Assembly (NCBI GenBank): GCA_030374765.1
Contig: JARGXX010000115.1
Location: forward strand, 1,712,347 to 1,776,346
Length of the DNA: 64,000 bases
Source: Agarophyton chilense
Taxonomy: Eukaryota > Rhodophyta > Florideophyceae > Gracilariales > Gracilariaceae
Direction of reading: 5' to 3'
The first letter of the stretch is position 1; each line of letters begins with the position of its first letter. A program made the position numbers and the translations under genes. The notes below the pieces were generated by a model. The model had not been told where the DNA came from, searched no databases, and saw only the letters and a program-made list of their open reading frames with translations. Below are positions 11,101 through 20,776 of this stretch, piece after piece.

Positions 11101-11748
11101 AATACTGCTGCCCTGAATCTTTTTCCGGGTGAGCAAACCACTTTGCAATCCGCAACTACAGTACAGCCACTTCGAGCGCAGACTGCCAAGTCGGATATTT
11201 CAGACACTATTGTGCCTGGGTTTGCCTATGAATATGCTCCTACTGGTATCCCTCCACACAACCTGTGCCTCAAAATTGGTGTTCCTGTGATGGTTATTCG
11301 AAACCTTCTGCATCCAGTGTTGGTAAATGGAAAAATGTTTGTCGTAGTTCTTATGGATCAGTTTACGATGCATGTGGCAAGGTTCAACGAAAACGGTCAA
11401 GTAATCGAGTCACAAGTGCTGCATGGCATTGATTTTGAGTTTTCCTTTGCAGACATTCCTATGATTCGAAGACAGTTCCCCATTCGACTTGCATTTGCAG
11501 CAACAGTTCACAAAGGACAGGGCAAAACTCTGAACGGTTTAGTTGTTGATGGGCGATCAAATTTCTTCTGTGCAGGTCAGCTGTATGTGGCGCTGTCACG
11601 AGTGCGAAGGAACGAGCATATGTTGTTACTGCACGACTCTAGCCTTACGCCTGACAATCCACAGACGATACATCCGATGCCAGTTCCACTAATCAATCCA
11701 GTGCTTCCTGAGGCTATAGAGTTTTGCAATCCTCACCCCACTACGTAG
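8107..11748 (+). CDS. Helitron Rep-helicase (HUH nuclease plus PIF1-type helicase)
   Basis: A 1213-codon uninterrupted frame. It opens with the conserved PLLYPYGDE stretch. The Rep domain follows: PSLFITVTMNVW near residue 161, a Cys-rich CRNRNRAGRCRFGY, the metal-binding HUH motif in VPHHHILLW near residue 249, and the catalytic two-tyrosine motif in AYLMKYAF near residue 373. The helicase half has Walker A SAGTGKT (about 748), the DEV of LVLDEVSML (about 830), FSGDYSQLLPV, LTEQVRQ, VHKGQGKT (about 1133) and YVALSRVRR (about 1160). All motifs needed for rolling-circle transposition are visible. The first codon is TTG and the frame is open upstream, which implies that the N-terminus lies in the preceding frames. 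Confidence 0.9.
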   Translation: MLKPSSMLAERGTFPLLYPYGDEHKPFDLRLYLQARNGTQESLGLGFDHWNLQKLTWAQNAKRRLYSDNFLLNSGPLMQMWLLRTQTNIEDMRLQYLERQQQARIVQETEIVQAQNQSTGGMTDAQFRLMGRILLPDDSVNSSKYWKSKRQDVQAIVARKGPPSLFITVTMNVWRADVKRLGMDTTHRSAFLAPANRPRPFDRPDFIARVYNQYINDIVKDLEKNSEQLFGFKCLGLAAKLEFQERNVPHHHILLWLEGGVIEYVDAIDSLIRAEVPSPGEDDELRALVLSMHRHRHSSYCRNRNRAGRCRFGYDSTMIVQETYIEEGTNRVIYRRRNEEDLKIVPYNPTLTKKYRSHINLERTQGGGAIAYLMKYAFKQPKAQEVALNVSNQNASGTDTQQPAVVQNEIRAYMRARVVGAVNAAWRIFEFRHVSILPTVERLAIHLEGERTFVLRSPNDIHTASQPSTLERYFQRPETYTSLDYLSYYEKVRLYRTLPTSVLNQFDGDSTQEPRDNCDPSMYVVERSEENQCVPRIRAVVPAEIELFSLRLLLMNRASSSYEDASTIDGQQLSTFREAAIASGLLSDGTEFAIAFEEAVQIYSTSSELRRLVVTLYQQGADAEKMVVDHWEALCSDIHAGDEQQRKLEMYRRINSISDHHGGRLLREHSFFVQYIQQNEEQTETDRAVVTRQLRVMRNVSTLQSRYNTLKPTQKQVLNTIVNALELRQQSDQDRLTTPGNVFFIQKSAGTGKTYMLNLLRDICESKVMLVELTATTGIAASLYEGGRTLHSLLGLGVGDKYSTTTQLSLLSKYGPRSPRAELLRNLQLLVLDEVSMLSRRLFELMDVLLKDLRSSQTQTQPPCFGGLSIVFSGDYSQLLPVLPQSYMEPEAGGNVRRVYTNILNELPWKSNLSTDSSVQVLYLTEQVRQEDDPGFAAFLRAVARNTISSTIPPPLQSTGVMQTAYTFVWKWVTTRRKEDVDLSKMIIASTNHLVDEHNTAALNLFPGEQTTLQSATTVQPLRAQTAKSDISDTIVPGFAYEYAPTGIPPHNLCLKIGVPVMVIRNLLHPVLVNGKMFVVVLMDQFTMHVARFNENGQVIESQVLHGIDFEFSFADIPMIRRQFPIRLAFAATVHKGQGKTLNGLVVDGRSNFFCAGQLYVALSRVRRNEHMLLLHDSSLTPDNPQTIHPMPVPLINPVLPEAIEFCNPHPTT

Positions 11749-11930
11749 ATATGCATCAGTGCTCAAACACTCAGCCAAAAAAATGTTATGCTTTTCTATT
11801 TGTTTGCGTGAAAACCTGTTTTGATCTTCAAACTTTTTCCCATTCCGGATTAGAGACGCACGGAGCCAAATCACCAAGATAATTTGAAACCAATGCATTC
11901 TAGTGCTACAAAGAGATATCTGGCGCCACT

Positions 11931-12170
11931 GTGCGTGCCGCGGCCGCTGCTAAGGCGCGCAGCGCCGCTAGCGGCCGTGAAGTTGCAAAGACCGTCACTT
12001 GAAATCTACACTGCAAGTTATAGTATTGGCGGCAGTTCAAACGGAAATATGTGCGTGCCGCGGCCGCTGCTAAGGCGCGCAGCGCCGCTAGCGGCAGTCA
12101 AGTTGCTAAGTCCGTGCCTGTACGTCGACACTGCAAGTTACAGTTTCGGAGGCAGTTTGAACGGCATAAT
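11931..12170. repeat. 120-bp tandem repeat, two copies, with GC-rich palindromes
   Basis: GTGCGTGCCGCGGCCGCTGC begins at 11931 and again exactly 120 bases later at 12051. Copies diverge toward their 3' ends. Each holds a nested palindrome (11941-11977 in copy 1): an outer 8-bp stem CGGCCGCT/AGCGGCCG and an inner GGCGC-GCA-GCGCC hairpin. The repeat is subterminal in the Helitron, just before its 3' hairpin. Confidence 0.9.
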
Positions 12171-12244
12171 ATGCTACAACTGCCCCATTGCTTTTAAAAT
12201 AAAATGTCCTTAACCAAGCTCACCATACATTTCAGAGCTCGTTT

Positions 12245-12279
12245 CACGATATATCTTTAATATATCGTGCACCAGCTAA
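12245..12279 (+). other. Predicted Helitron 3' terminus (hairpin plus CTAA)
   Basis: CACGATATAT, loop CTTTA, ATATATCGTG forms a perfect 10-bp stem at 12245-12269. Six bases later comes CTAA (12276-12279) followed by T. Helitrons end in a hairpin plus CTRR and insert between A and T. The stem is AT-rich, whereas many Helitron hairpins are GC-rich. Confidence 0.7.
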
Positions 12280-13628
12280 TGCTAAACGGCACAGCACTCC
12301 TAGTAGCCGATAACCTGCTATGATCCATCACTTTACGTCGACACTGTCAATAATAGAATCTTCAGCAAGCTTGGCCTTATATCTCTGCAAAAGGCTACGC
12401 TTAGAACTACAAACGCTACTAAAAGCTCAAGCATAGTATAATAAGCTTCATAGAAACGAAATAGTCGAGCAGAACGACCGCGGCGCGCAGCGCCGCCTGC
12501 GCCCGAAGGCCGCTTTCTCTTGTCCGAACAGCTAACAATTAGCGGCTAGCAATTGTGACAAACGGGACAGAAGTCACGGGAGCAGAACGTTGCCGGCTCA
12601 CGGGGGATCTCGTGACGCCGAATTGGATCACTATAGCTCTTGATCGATTGATGGCCATCATTACCCTCTGGACGCGGGTACCGGCAGGATTACCATTGTC
12701 GCGGAGATAAAATGTTTAGAAAGGAGCGTACGCCTTCAGGTCGTCCACCTGTGGAGGAAAGGGTCCCAATGGTGTCTTTTGTAGTGCAATATCCCGCGAG
12801 GGGAAAAAACTCTCAAGGTGTTAGAAGCCTTGCTCTTTTCTCTGGGGAACTTAGCGTAGAGCCTTCTATATCTTTTAGCTGTGGGTGTACCTCCACGGGG
12901 ACTTCAGGATATACAACGGAAGTGGGGATCGAAAAGAGTATGCAGTGTACGAAATCAATGCCGATAACCCTTGGAACAGGAGAAATAAAGGAATAAATCG
13001 AGGGGGAATCTCCAACGGACAAGTAGAAATAACAAAAAGCCAAGAAACAACCCAACACTGGGGCGGAGAAGAAACCTGTATAATACAGTAAAATATACGA
13101 ATAAAACAAACAGCAAAAAACACAAAGTGTAGTAAGAATCACTCCTTAAGAGATGCCGGTGGGATAAGGGTGCAAGTACAAAACCGAGGAGGTGAGCAAT
13201 CTTCGATTTCTACCGTTATGAAAACGGCTAAAGTCCATTGTGTCCGAGCTACTCGCGCGAGAAAGTAGCGGTACGTTGGTTTCTGAACAATCCAAGTATC
13301 CTAGATTCAAACATAAATTTACTCTCAAATACATGAAAAGACCACAAATCTACAACATTTACTGTGGCAACTCTACACAGCGGAGAAAACCGCGCTGGTT
13401 TGCTCCCAAAAGTGCGCCATATCCAAGGCTGGTTCTGGTTCCCAGAAAGAACGCACTCGTACTGTCATTTTCTCCTGCCTTCCCCGCCGAGACGCAATTT
13501 GTATTTGAAGTATACAGCTCTAAGACATCTTCCATCGCTCTTTCTTAGACCTGCTTCTAGTTGGCTTATATTCCGTACCTCACATTCCTGCTCTTTGAAA
13601 CCAACGTTGGTTTCTGTGGGGCCTTGCC
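12280..13628. other. Intergenic region, no supported gene
   Basis: No family is recognised in the short frames here. A GC-rich 7-bp-stem hairpin, GCGGCGC-GCA-GCGCCGC, sits at 12480-12496; its core matches the palindrome inside the Helitron tandem repeat although it lies beyond the predicted Helitron end. Confidence 0.4.
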
Positions 13629-15217
13629 ATGAACACGGATGGCGAAATTGACCATGCTGAGCATGAAGAGCACTGCAATGTGCAGCTTTCCGGCGCTCTT
13701 TCCACAAGCGCAGAGAATAATGGCGAAACCGCTGCACAGGGGATCTTGTCTCCGACTAAAAGTTCTTTTCAAACGCTGCAGCTAAGTTCAATTCAGGATG
13801 ACCTTGAATTTGTGTACGACTTCATTTTGACCAGATGCAGTTGGGATCTTCAACAGATTCTCAAGGACGTTCGCCACCCACAGAGTGGTAGCAAGAATGT
13901 TCTACGAGGGCGAATGGTGCTCTATGTGTACACAGAGCTGTCCGAAAATGTTTTCCATGCTCTCTAATGCCTAGTTTGGACCCAGAGGATGTAGGAAGTC
14001 ATTTGAATGTCAAGAAAGAAGTTCCAAAATCTCAGGAACCACCGGTTCAGAAGTTGTTGATTAAGTTGTCAAGCGAATCGGAAAGGAAGGTTTTTTCGAA
14101 GAGAATTGATTTTCTACGACATATGCACTACTGTCACACAAGTTGTACAGCCTCCTAATCGAATTGGAGGTGATACAGGAAGCTCTAAAACCGTCTCGAG
14201 GTCAAAGAAATATTTTCCAGACTTTTCTGAAGATGATTTTGCCCGACTTCTTCTCCTCATTCGTGATGATGATCGAACCAAACTACATGTTCGATCCCTT
14301 AGTGCCACACTTTCGAAAGCTCAGCAGAATGTGGAAGTGCGAAAGGCAGACCTATGGGGTCGGGGTCGAATCCCTATTCATTTCAACGATACGACCTTTT
14401 GTCCGTTTGATACGTTTCCTGAGCCGGTGGAGAATGTGGATGCTAGTTTGCCGCCAAAAGTCAATAGAAGTTGTCAGAAGTTGAGCACAATATGGAGGGA
14501 GATTAAGAGCTCTTTGACAGCAACTATTTCCAAATATGATGTTTCGGGTAATAACGGAGAGTGGCCCTTTCGGGACTTCTGCAACAAGAACGTGAAGATT
14601 AAGGAATTGTCCGCGGGTGAACGTCTCACGTTTCTTACGTACTGTGTTTTAATATAGACTAAGAAGACGTGGATAAGAACGTAGGACAGTTTTTATCTCG
14701 ATATATACCGAGAAATGCTGGTGGAAGCCTTAGCGTTAACAAAGATTTTACAGTGTTAACAGGTAAACAGCGTAGGGTTTCGAGTGGTGGCGATGGGTCT
14801 TATATGAAGCGTGCGAAGTCTGCCCGTAGCAGTAGCGATAATATGTTTCAGGAGTGTCTCACAGGACTTAGCTCCTCGATGAACCGGTTTGCAGGAAGCT
14901 ATGAGCGGAAGGTGGATACGCAGCAGGAGTTTTTTTCTCGTAAGCAGAAGCAAATCGAAGAAGAGAATCAAGTTCTCACAGGATTAAAGAGGGAGACAGT
15001 TCAGGACAAAGTTAAACGAACACAATCTTTTCTAGAAGTTATTCGCTCTCTCGACGAGACGAACGTCAAATACCAAGACGCAATTAAGCGTCGTGCTAAC
15101 CAGGCTCATATTGAATACCTTAAGGAAGCGTATGAGTTAATCCAATCTTTGGTATCGTCAATGCGCTCTGGTTTCGCGGCGGGCCCAGAAAGACAAAGCA
15201 GCCCAAGACCAAGCTAA
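13629..15217 (+). pseudogene. Broken gene with C-terminal coiled coil, possible transposon accessory protein
   Basis: Four short frames in succession (13629-13967, 13967-14158, 14106-14657, 14669-15217) read like pieces of one protein of about 500 residues interrupted by frame changes. The third contains FPDFSEDDFARLLLLI and the pattern FNDTTFCPF...P...W..IK, and the last is a charged helical tail rich in Glu, Lys and Gln (around residues 75-165 of that frame). A DNA-binding-like front with a coiled-coil tail is seen in accessory proteins of PIF/Harbinger transposons, and a Harbinger transposase relic lies at 16569-17690 on the other strand. That link is inference; no domain is securely identified. 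Some of the breaks could be introns. Confidence 0.4.
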
Positions 15218-15405
15218 AGGCTCCGTTTCACTGTTCCAAGTAAATTCGAATGTTGTGTGCTTTTCATTTGTTTATATCAGCAGCAACAAAAACTATCTGG
15301 TAGGGAATAATTGGATACGACGCGAACGACAACCAGCCACGAAATAGCATCCTTGTGCGAACTACCATTCTCTTGACCACAGGACATCAACAAAACGCAC
15401 CGTTT

Positions 15406-16515
15406 CTATTTATTTTTCACCGTCACAACGTAACGAAGCCGAACTTGTGCTTGATCATAAATTACAACCTCGTATTGTAAAAAGCTGCTTTGTGCCGCGT
15501 TCATCTGTGGCTGTGCCCTTATCACTGCGGTACTCAATTGCACATTATCCAAGCGTAAATTTTTGTACCCTGCAAGCGCCCGTCTTTCAAAGGCTCTCAA
15601 AGAATTGAATCTATGAGGGGATGCCAGCAAAAAGTTCTCATCCTCAAACACTTCGTAACGCTTTCTTAGCGTGCCTTCAACTTGAACCATGCACCCAATT
15701 TGAGTCCCACTAGCGAGAACCGTTGATTGAAGGCTCTTTCCACTCTCACATGCACAGTAAATACCTTTGCCAAGACGACCACCACTGTGACCCAAGATCT
15801 GCAACTCATTCGTAAGGATCGACGGCACAGATCCTACATGACATCCAGCGCATAAAAGCGCATGGTTTACTAAGGTCAACCCAGAAAACCGTTCAACATT
15901 CCCCTGGCGCTCACTTCTCCAAATATGCAATAGCTCAAATGTTGTGTATGCTCCTTTCGTCTGATGAAACGTTTCTGAGATAATCAAGTGTTCTTCTGAT
16001 CCGGGTAGGACTACGTTCATATCAACATTGAGCATGCTGTACACCTGTTTGGAAAGGCTGGGCAAAAGCTTTTCTCCTCCCATTGCACCTATCTTCGTAC
16101 GTGCCGTAGTTAAAAATATACAACGCTTGTACAATGTGACATAGACCAATACACATATCGTAACATCGTTGAAGCAGCTCGATGTTTAGAATCACCGGAG
16201 GGCGGCGACTTTCCAAGTAGTGTGGGAAACACGGCATAAAACTTTGCCGATAGTCGTTCCAATTCTGCACGCCGTAAATTTGTCCCTTGCGTAAGGGCTG
16301 CTTCAATCTGCTCGAGTACGGACACATATAGCTGAACCTGCTTCGCAGTTGAATGAATGAGTGGCAGTAACCGGAGATCAATTCCAAATCGATTCAACGA
16401 GCTCTGTGCATCTCACTGTCGAATAAGAGATCAACGAGCGCTTTGGTGGGAGCAGGTTTATTTTCGGAATTAGGAGGAAACGTCCGCAATAAAGAAGAAG
16501 ATGAGTCCTACCATA
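15406..16515 (-). pseudogene. PARP (ADP-ribosyltransferase) relic with frameshifts
   Basis: Read on the minus strand, successive frames give the PARP regulatory helical domain and then the catalytic domain. The regulatory part shows ALVDLLFDSEM, then IDLRLLPL, LERLSAKFYAVFPTLLGK, and, in another frame, PPVILNIELLQRCYDM. The catalytic part (15406-16149) shows FELLHIWRSER, GGRLGKGIYCACESGKS and YEVVIYDQAQVRLRY. At least three frame changes (near 16410, 16200 and 16110) break it, with no plausible introns there. The catalytic H-Y-E triad is altered: the usual HG(S/T) motif reads CAGCHVGS, so the His is gone, while the Tyr of GKGIYC and the Glu are kept. It begins about 55 bases after the end of the Harbinger transposase relic, on the same strand. 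Confidence 0.75.
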
Positions 16516-16568
16516 GCCCAACCGTTGCTGACATTGCCACCAAAGTAAGATAGAAACCAAAGTGCATT

Positions 16569-17690
16569 TCAAAGGTGATTGGTGGGACGAAGGAGACCCT
16601 TTCCTGCTACCAACTCTACAAGAAAGTCCCGGACGAAACCTCTGTCAAGCTTAGAAGGATCATTTCCGGCTCTTTCCTTCACGAGATCACGTCACTGGTT
16701 AGACTCCTGTTTCAGCTGTTCTAATTCTTCATTTTCATAAAGATACCTACTAAAACCTTCATCATCAATGCAAAAGTTGTGCGGCATTATTCTCGCCGCA
16801 ATGATCGAAACGCAGTCAATATCCCAACAATTTAACCCAACAATGTAGAACACGCGCCAACTCATCTTCAAGATCCCACATGCCTACTCCACATGTACAC
16901 TCATAGACGATAAGAAAGAATTTGTGGAACTCTGAAATGCCGATAAATCTTTCCCAGGAAACGGCAGACCTAGTGCGTTTGACAGTGAATCCGCATTATC
17001 TCCAGCAACAAAGTAAACAAAAAGCAGCCTCCCGGCGTCCAGAAACCTTTCCAAAAGTGACGTCACTAATGCCAACGCATCGTTGCTAGACCCTACCGCC
17101 AAAGCTGAGAAGTCCAAAAACCTATAGCTCGAGTCCACCAAGGCCTGTACTGGAATGAAGAAAACCGCTTTTCGACAGAAGAAACTACTTGGATTCTCGC
17201 AGGATCTGGGTTTCTCGATGCGCATACAGATCCCATCAGTTGCCCCTATACATCCTGAGAGAGAATTCAGAAATTTTCGCGACTTCTTGAAACCTCTATT
17301 GATTTGCTCTAATTTGTCATGCTCTTCCGGAATCCCAGGTAAGCTCATTTTTTCTATGACAGCCGAAATAAAGGTTTTGAAACTCTGATTCACGCTGGAC
17401 TTACTAATTTTGAATGCAAGCATAAGATCGTGTACATTTGCTCCTGCCATGACCCGCACACCAATTGCAACGCGAACTTTGGCATGAATTGTTCTAATGT
17501 CTGTCTCTGATCTCTCAGTTATGTGTGAGATTCTGCTGAGTTTTTCGGAAAGTTTATCAAACGAACTTTGTGTCATTCTGAAAGCTCCATAGAAATCTCG
17601 GTTAGAGTAAAGTGACGTGAGCGTCTCGAACGATTGTTTAACAGTTGGGAAGCAGGACGCGGCTCGACGTTTTCTTGCTTGCTGAACCTA
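16569..17690 (-). pseudogene. PIF/Harbinger transposase relic with two in-frame stops
   Basis: The frame 17576-16884 and its continuation to 16569 read as a DDE_Tnp_4 transposase. Visible are the helix-turn-helix region (FRMTQSSFDKL, ASVNQSF-like), the first catalytic Asp in GCIGATDGICMRI, the second in FLDFSALAVGSSNDALAL, the third block GDNADSLSNALGLPFPGK, and a C-terminal GILKMSWRVF...MPHNFCID. A TAG at 16884-16886 stands where the family has Arg (ERAFGILK-like), and a TGA lies at 16692-16694 in the same frame, so the gene was inactivated by substitutions. Upstream, an open stretch to about 17690 adds a basic QQARKRR segment after a possible intron acceptor. Confidence 0.8.
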
Positions 17691-20099
17691 ATACATGAAA
17701 AAGATGATCATATATATAGCGCAGTACATGAATTGACACAATTGCTCCTCTTCATCACTACACTCCGAAGATTGTATGTCTTTATTCTCCGTGGTTGAAT
17801 TGATGAAGAAACTCATTGCCGAGGTAAATGTGGGAGCGTGTTGATCCGAAGTGTCCGAATAATTGTTTGGCAGCTGTAGAACCGCAAAGCTGCGAAAAGG
17901 TCCGTCCGTCCATTAATCAGAAAATGTGGTTTTTGTTTAAGTTTTATGAAGTTTTGAAGGTTTTGAAAGCAAGGCTACTAGTTCGTATCACTCTCATGAC
18001 AGTTTGGCGGTTGGGGTTACCGTATTGGTTGCGTGCTGTGGGTTTGACGCAAAATTGCGAGAGACTTCGTTGGTCGTTATAACGGCTCGAATTGCATTTT
18101 GAGGTAGTCCCTGAGAGTACCTATCATATTGTACACAGAGCCTAACTAAACCGATGGCAATGCGGATACCCTCCGAACCTGCAAAGGCAGTCAAAATTAG
18201 AGCGGAACACGCGGTACCCATTTACTTGGTGATGGCGACGGCGAGATCGCCGGAGCACAAGTACGGTTCTACTGTGGCCACTAGACTAATTAATTAAATT
18301 AAATTAAATAATCTAGTGCCACTTATTATATTACTACATTTCTAATTAATCTTCTTCTCATGTTGGGACCCATTATAACGGGGGTCCCTGCCTTCCAAAT
18401 ATACCACGCTACTATAGCGCCAAAAATCCTACAACTTTCCTCTCATAAGTAGAGCCTCCCCCACGAGAGTATCATTATTAACTTACAAGTATCCGACACC
18501 GGAATATCGCCGAAAGCGTTACACTACATCTTTGGGTAGCCGATGGGCTTCAAGAGCTTCACTCGCCTCGGTTTTCGAATTCTACCTCCACGCAAGGAAG
18601 AGGCCTTCTCCAGAGCTGTGGGTTCCTGACCACGTAGCTTCTTGGCATTGAGCTTACCTGTCGGTCTGACACCACGGACCAGCTTCTCAAGATATGGCCA
18701 ATGTGTGACATGCATAGCTGTTTGTTTTGTTTATGACTTTGGGCTACTTTGGACACATTTCGCTTGAATGGTTCCTCCACATGGCAGCTTTTGATTGACT
18801 GACAGTTTTCAACGTGTGGAATCCCTGTTGACCAATTTTAAAACTAAATTTGGATGAAGATTAAGTTTAGCAGCTGGAGAATCACCCTTTTAGCTGTCCA
18901 CGGGTTCAGCTGTAAGATTTGACGCTGTAAAACAAATTTAACATTTGATTTGCGATGCTACCAATTTGTAGCAGAGTAGATAATTAATTACACAGTTAAC
19001 TTACTCATTGCAATTGAACATGAACAAAGTACATAAAAAAAGTCTAATTTATTTTAACTTCACTGGCTAGAGGAGGCACAATATGGCACTCTTCGTTTAG
19101 TCCAGCGGTTTGCGATGACTTTGAGAGTAGAGCAGCCATGACCGAGCAGCAGTAACGTTTTTATAGAGAGTTAAAAAAGGTTCCATTGCTCCATGTAACC
19201 AAAGATGCTATTGTTCTGAATTGACATGGGCATGACAATCCGCATGCAAATGCATTACAGCAATTAATTCGTTACGTAGAAGGGTACTGAAAAAGAAATT
19301 ACAACAGGATACGTCTAGCACGTAGAGTGACTCTACGTGTAGGACGACCGCCGGTAAACCCCCGACGGCGGGCTGCCTTTAGTTGTGACCCAAAAATAAA
19401 GGCGGCATCCACTTCGGAGGGACAATGTAGGACGACTTTAAGGGAGGATGTAGCATTGTTTGAACGCAATGCTAATATCTGGACGCTGATATATCTAAAT
19501 CTAAATAATATGCTAAAAATAGCCATAATACTTCAGATTTCGACTTGGAACTATCAGATTCCTCAAAAACGTGTAACTAGATTGAAAATCTTAATCAAAA
19601 TTGTGGATTCGGCACCCTCAAAATCAGATATGGCGGGCTTTTCTAAAGATTCAAATGACAGATCTTGCAGCCAGATGCAAATTACTCACATCGATAGGTC
19701 GACCTGAACAGTTGTCATCCGAATTGATCCATTCCTCTGCAGTTATCGAAATAATTCCCCTCGTAACAAATTAGTTTCGTAAGTTAGCCATAACCCAGTC
19801 ATTGCATTCATTAGCAGGAAATAGTCTCTATTTGAAGTGCAATGCCCTTCAACGGGGTCTCTTCCCAAGACTTAGAGATTTCGCTCGCTTGAGGACTAGC
19901 TTGGTCCATGACACGCTATACCGCTATTGCGTGCCGACGGCCGGTTAGGACCGGAGGTGCACAATGATGGAACACGTGGACTGCACAGATGCCGACGCTC
20001 GAGTGCGAGGCGTGTTACATGTGGCACGGATTCTACCTAATGGTTAGTATTATTTAGTAATTATTTGGCTATGCACTAGATATTTAGTATTTATTTTTC
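17691..20099. other. Intergenic region with an AT-rich inverted repeat
   Basis: No coding gene is supported. At 18274-18285 and 18312-18322, GTGGCCACTAGA and TCTAGTGCCAC form an inverted repeat (one base missing) around a 26-base AT-only stretch. It may be the end of a small transposon. The short frames at 18524-18780 and 19327-19707 match nothing I know. Confidence 0.4.
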
Positions 20100-20290
20100 G
20101 GGCGCGCGCCCACTGTCAGGGCCGCGCCCCACACTACTTAGGAGGTTGAGCACTGCTCCCCAGTAAACACCCTCTTGGGAGATCCCAAGGAGGGAGTCTT
20201 GGCTCTGAACTTTTTGCGTTCGGCGCGCCTTCACCGCATGCTGCGTGAGCGCCCGTTGCAGGTTAGTTCATCCACCCCTTTGTCAACCAG
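20100..20290. other. GC-rich segment with strong palindromes, possible LTR piece
   Basis: Contains GGGCGCGCGCCC (near 20100) and a long hairpin at 20170-20194 (CCCTCTTGGGA, loop GA, TCCCAAGGAGGG with one bulge). Just upstream, TGTTACATGTGGCACGG (around 20012) resembles an LTR start. No protein evidence; function unknown. Confidence 0.3.
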
Positions 20291-20776
20291 AGTGCTGCCA
20301 CCACCGTGGGTTCATATTTAATCGCTGACACTTGTCGTAGCCTCGCCCTTGTAAAGGGTTTCGCCCCAATTTTCCTCTTGTTCTCCGTTTTGGCTCTCGT
20401 GAGTGGCCGCCTCACTCACCTCGGTCGTCCACCTTATACGAGTGTTTCCTCGCTCCTTTTCCGACAATCGCCGTGGTACCACTCCGCCTGGGATTCGTCA
20501 CACCCCGGACTGTGCCGTGCTCGCCTAACCACTCTAGGTGTATCCCGCCGGATTGGCCTCGGTCTTACACCCGACTTCGTCGTGCCTTTCCAGAGTGGCT
20601 CTGTTTTTGTGCTCCGCTGGGACGCGTCTACTCCGCCTGAGGCGTGTTTCTCAAGAGAGGAAGATTCCGAACATTTTCGTGGTGTCTCCGCTCCAAGCGT
20701 TGTCCTACACTACTGGTCTGCTGAATTTGGTATTTCTCAAGCTACACTTCACTACCGGAAGAATACATTCCGCACT

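Larger units (their letters stand above)
6725..12279 (+). mobile_element. Helitron rolling-circle transposon (5' end not defined)
   Basis: A Helitron is identified by a Rep (HUH) nuclease fused to a PIF1-family helicase across three consecutive frames (6725-7804, 7833-8105, 8107-11748). It is followed by non-coding sequence with a 120-bp tandem repeat and a perfect 10-bp-stem hairpin at 12245-12269, six bases before CTAA and a host T (12276-12280). That last arrangement is the textbook Helitron 3' end. The helicase-Rep core shows no internal stop, so the element is either young or was constrained until recently, but the two frame changes near the front would stop a single protein from being made without splicing or frameshifting. 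The start coordinate given is that of the first coding frame, not of the element. Confidence 0.85.

Noticed and set aside
15406-16397. Functional two- or three-exon PARP gene
   Set aside because: The frame changes fall within conserved helices and have no GT-AG signals of workable length; the catalytic His is also lost.
20306-20776. First 150 codons of the 20306 frame as part of the pogo transposase
   Set aside because: No similarity to the family before the helix-turn-helix region, and composition follows the GC-rich segment upstream.
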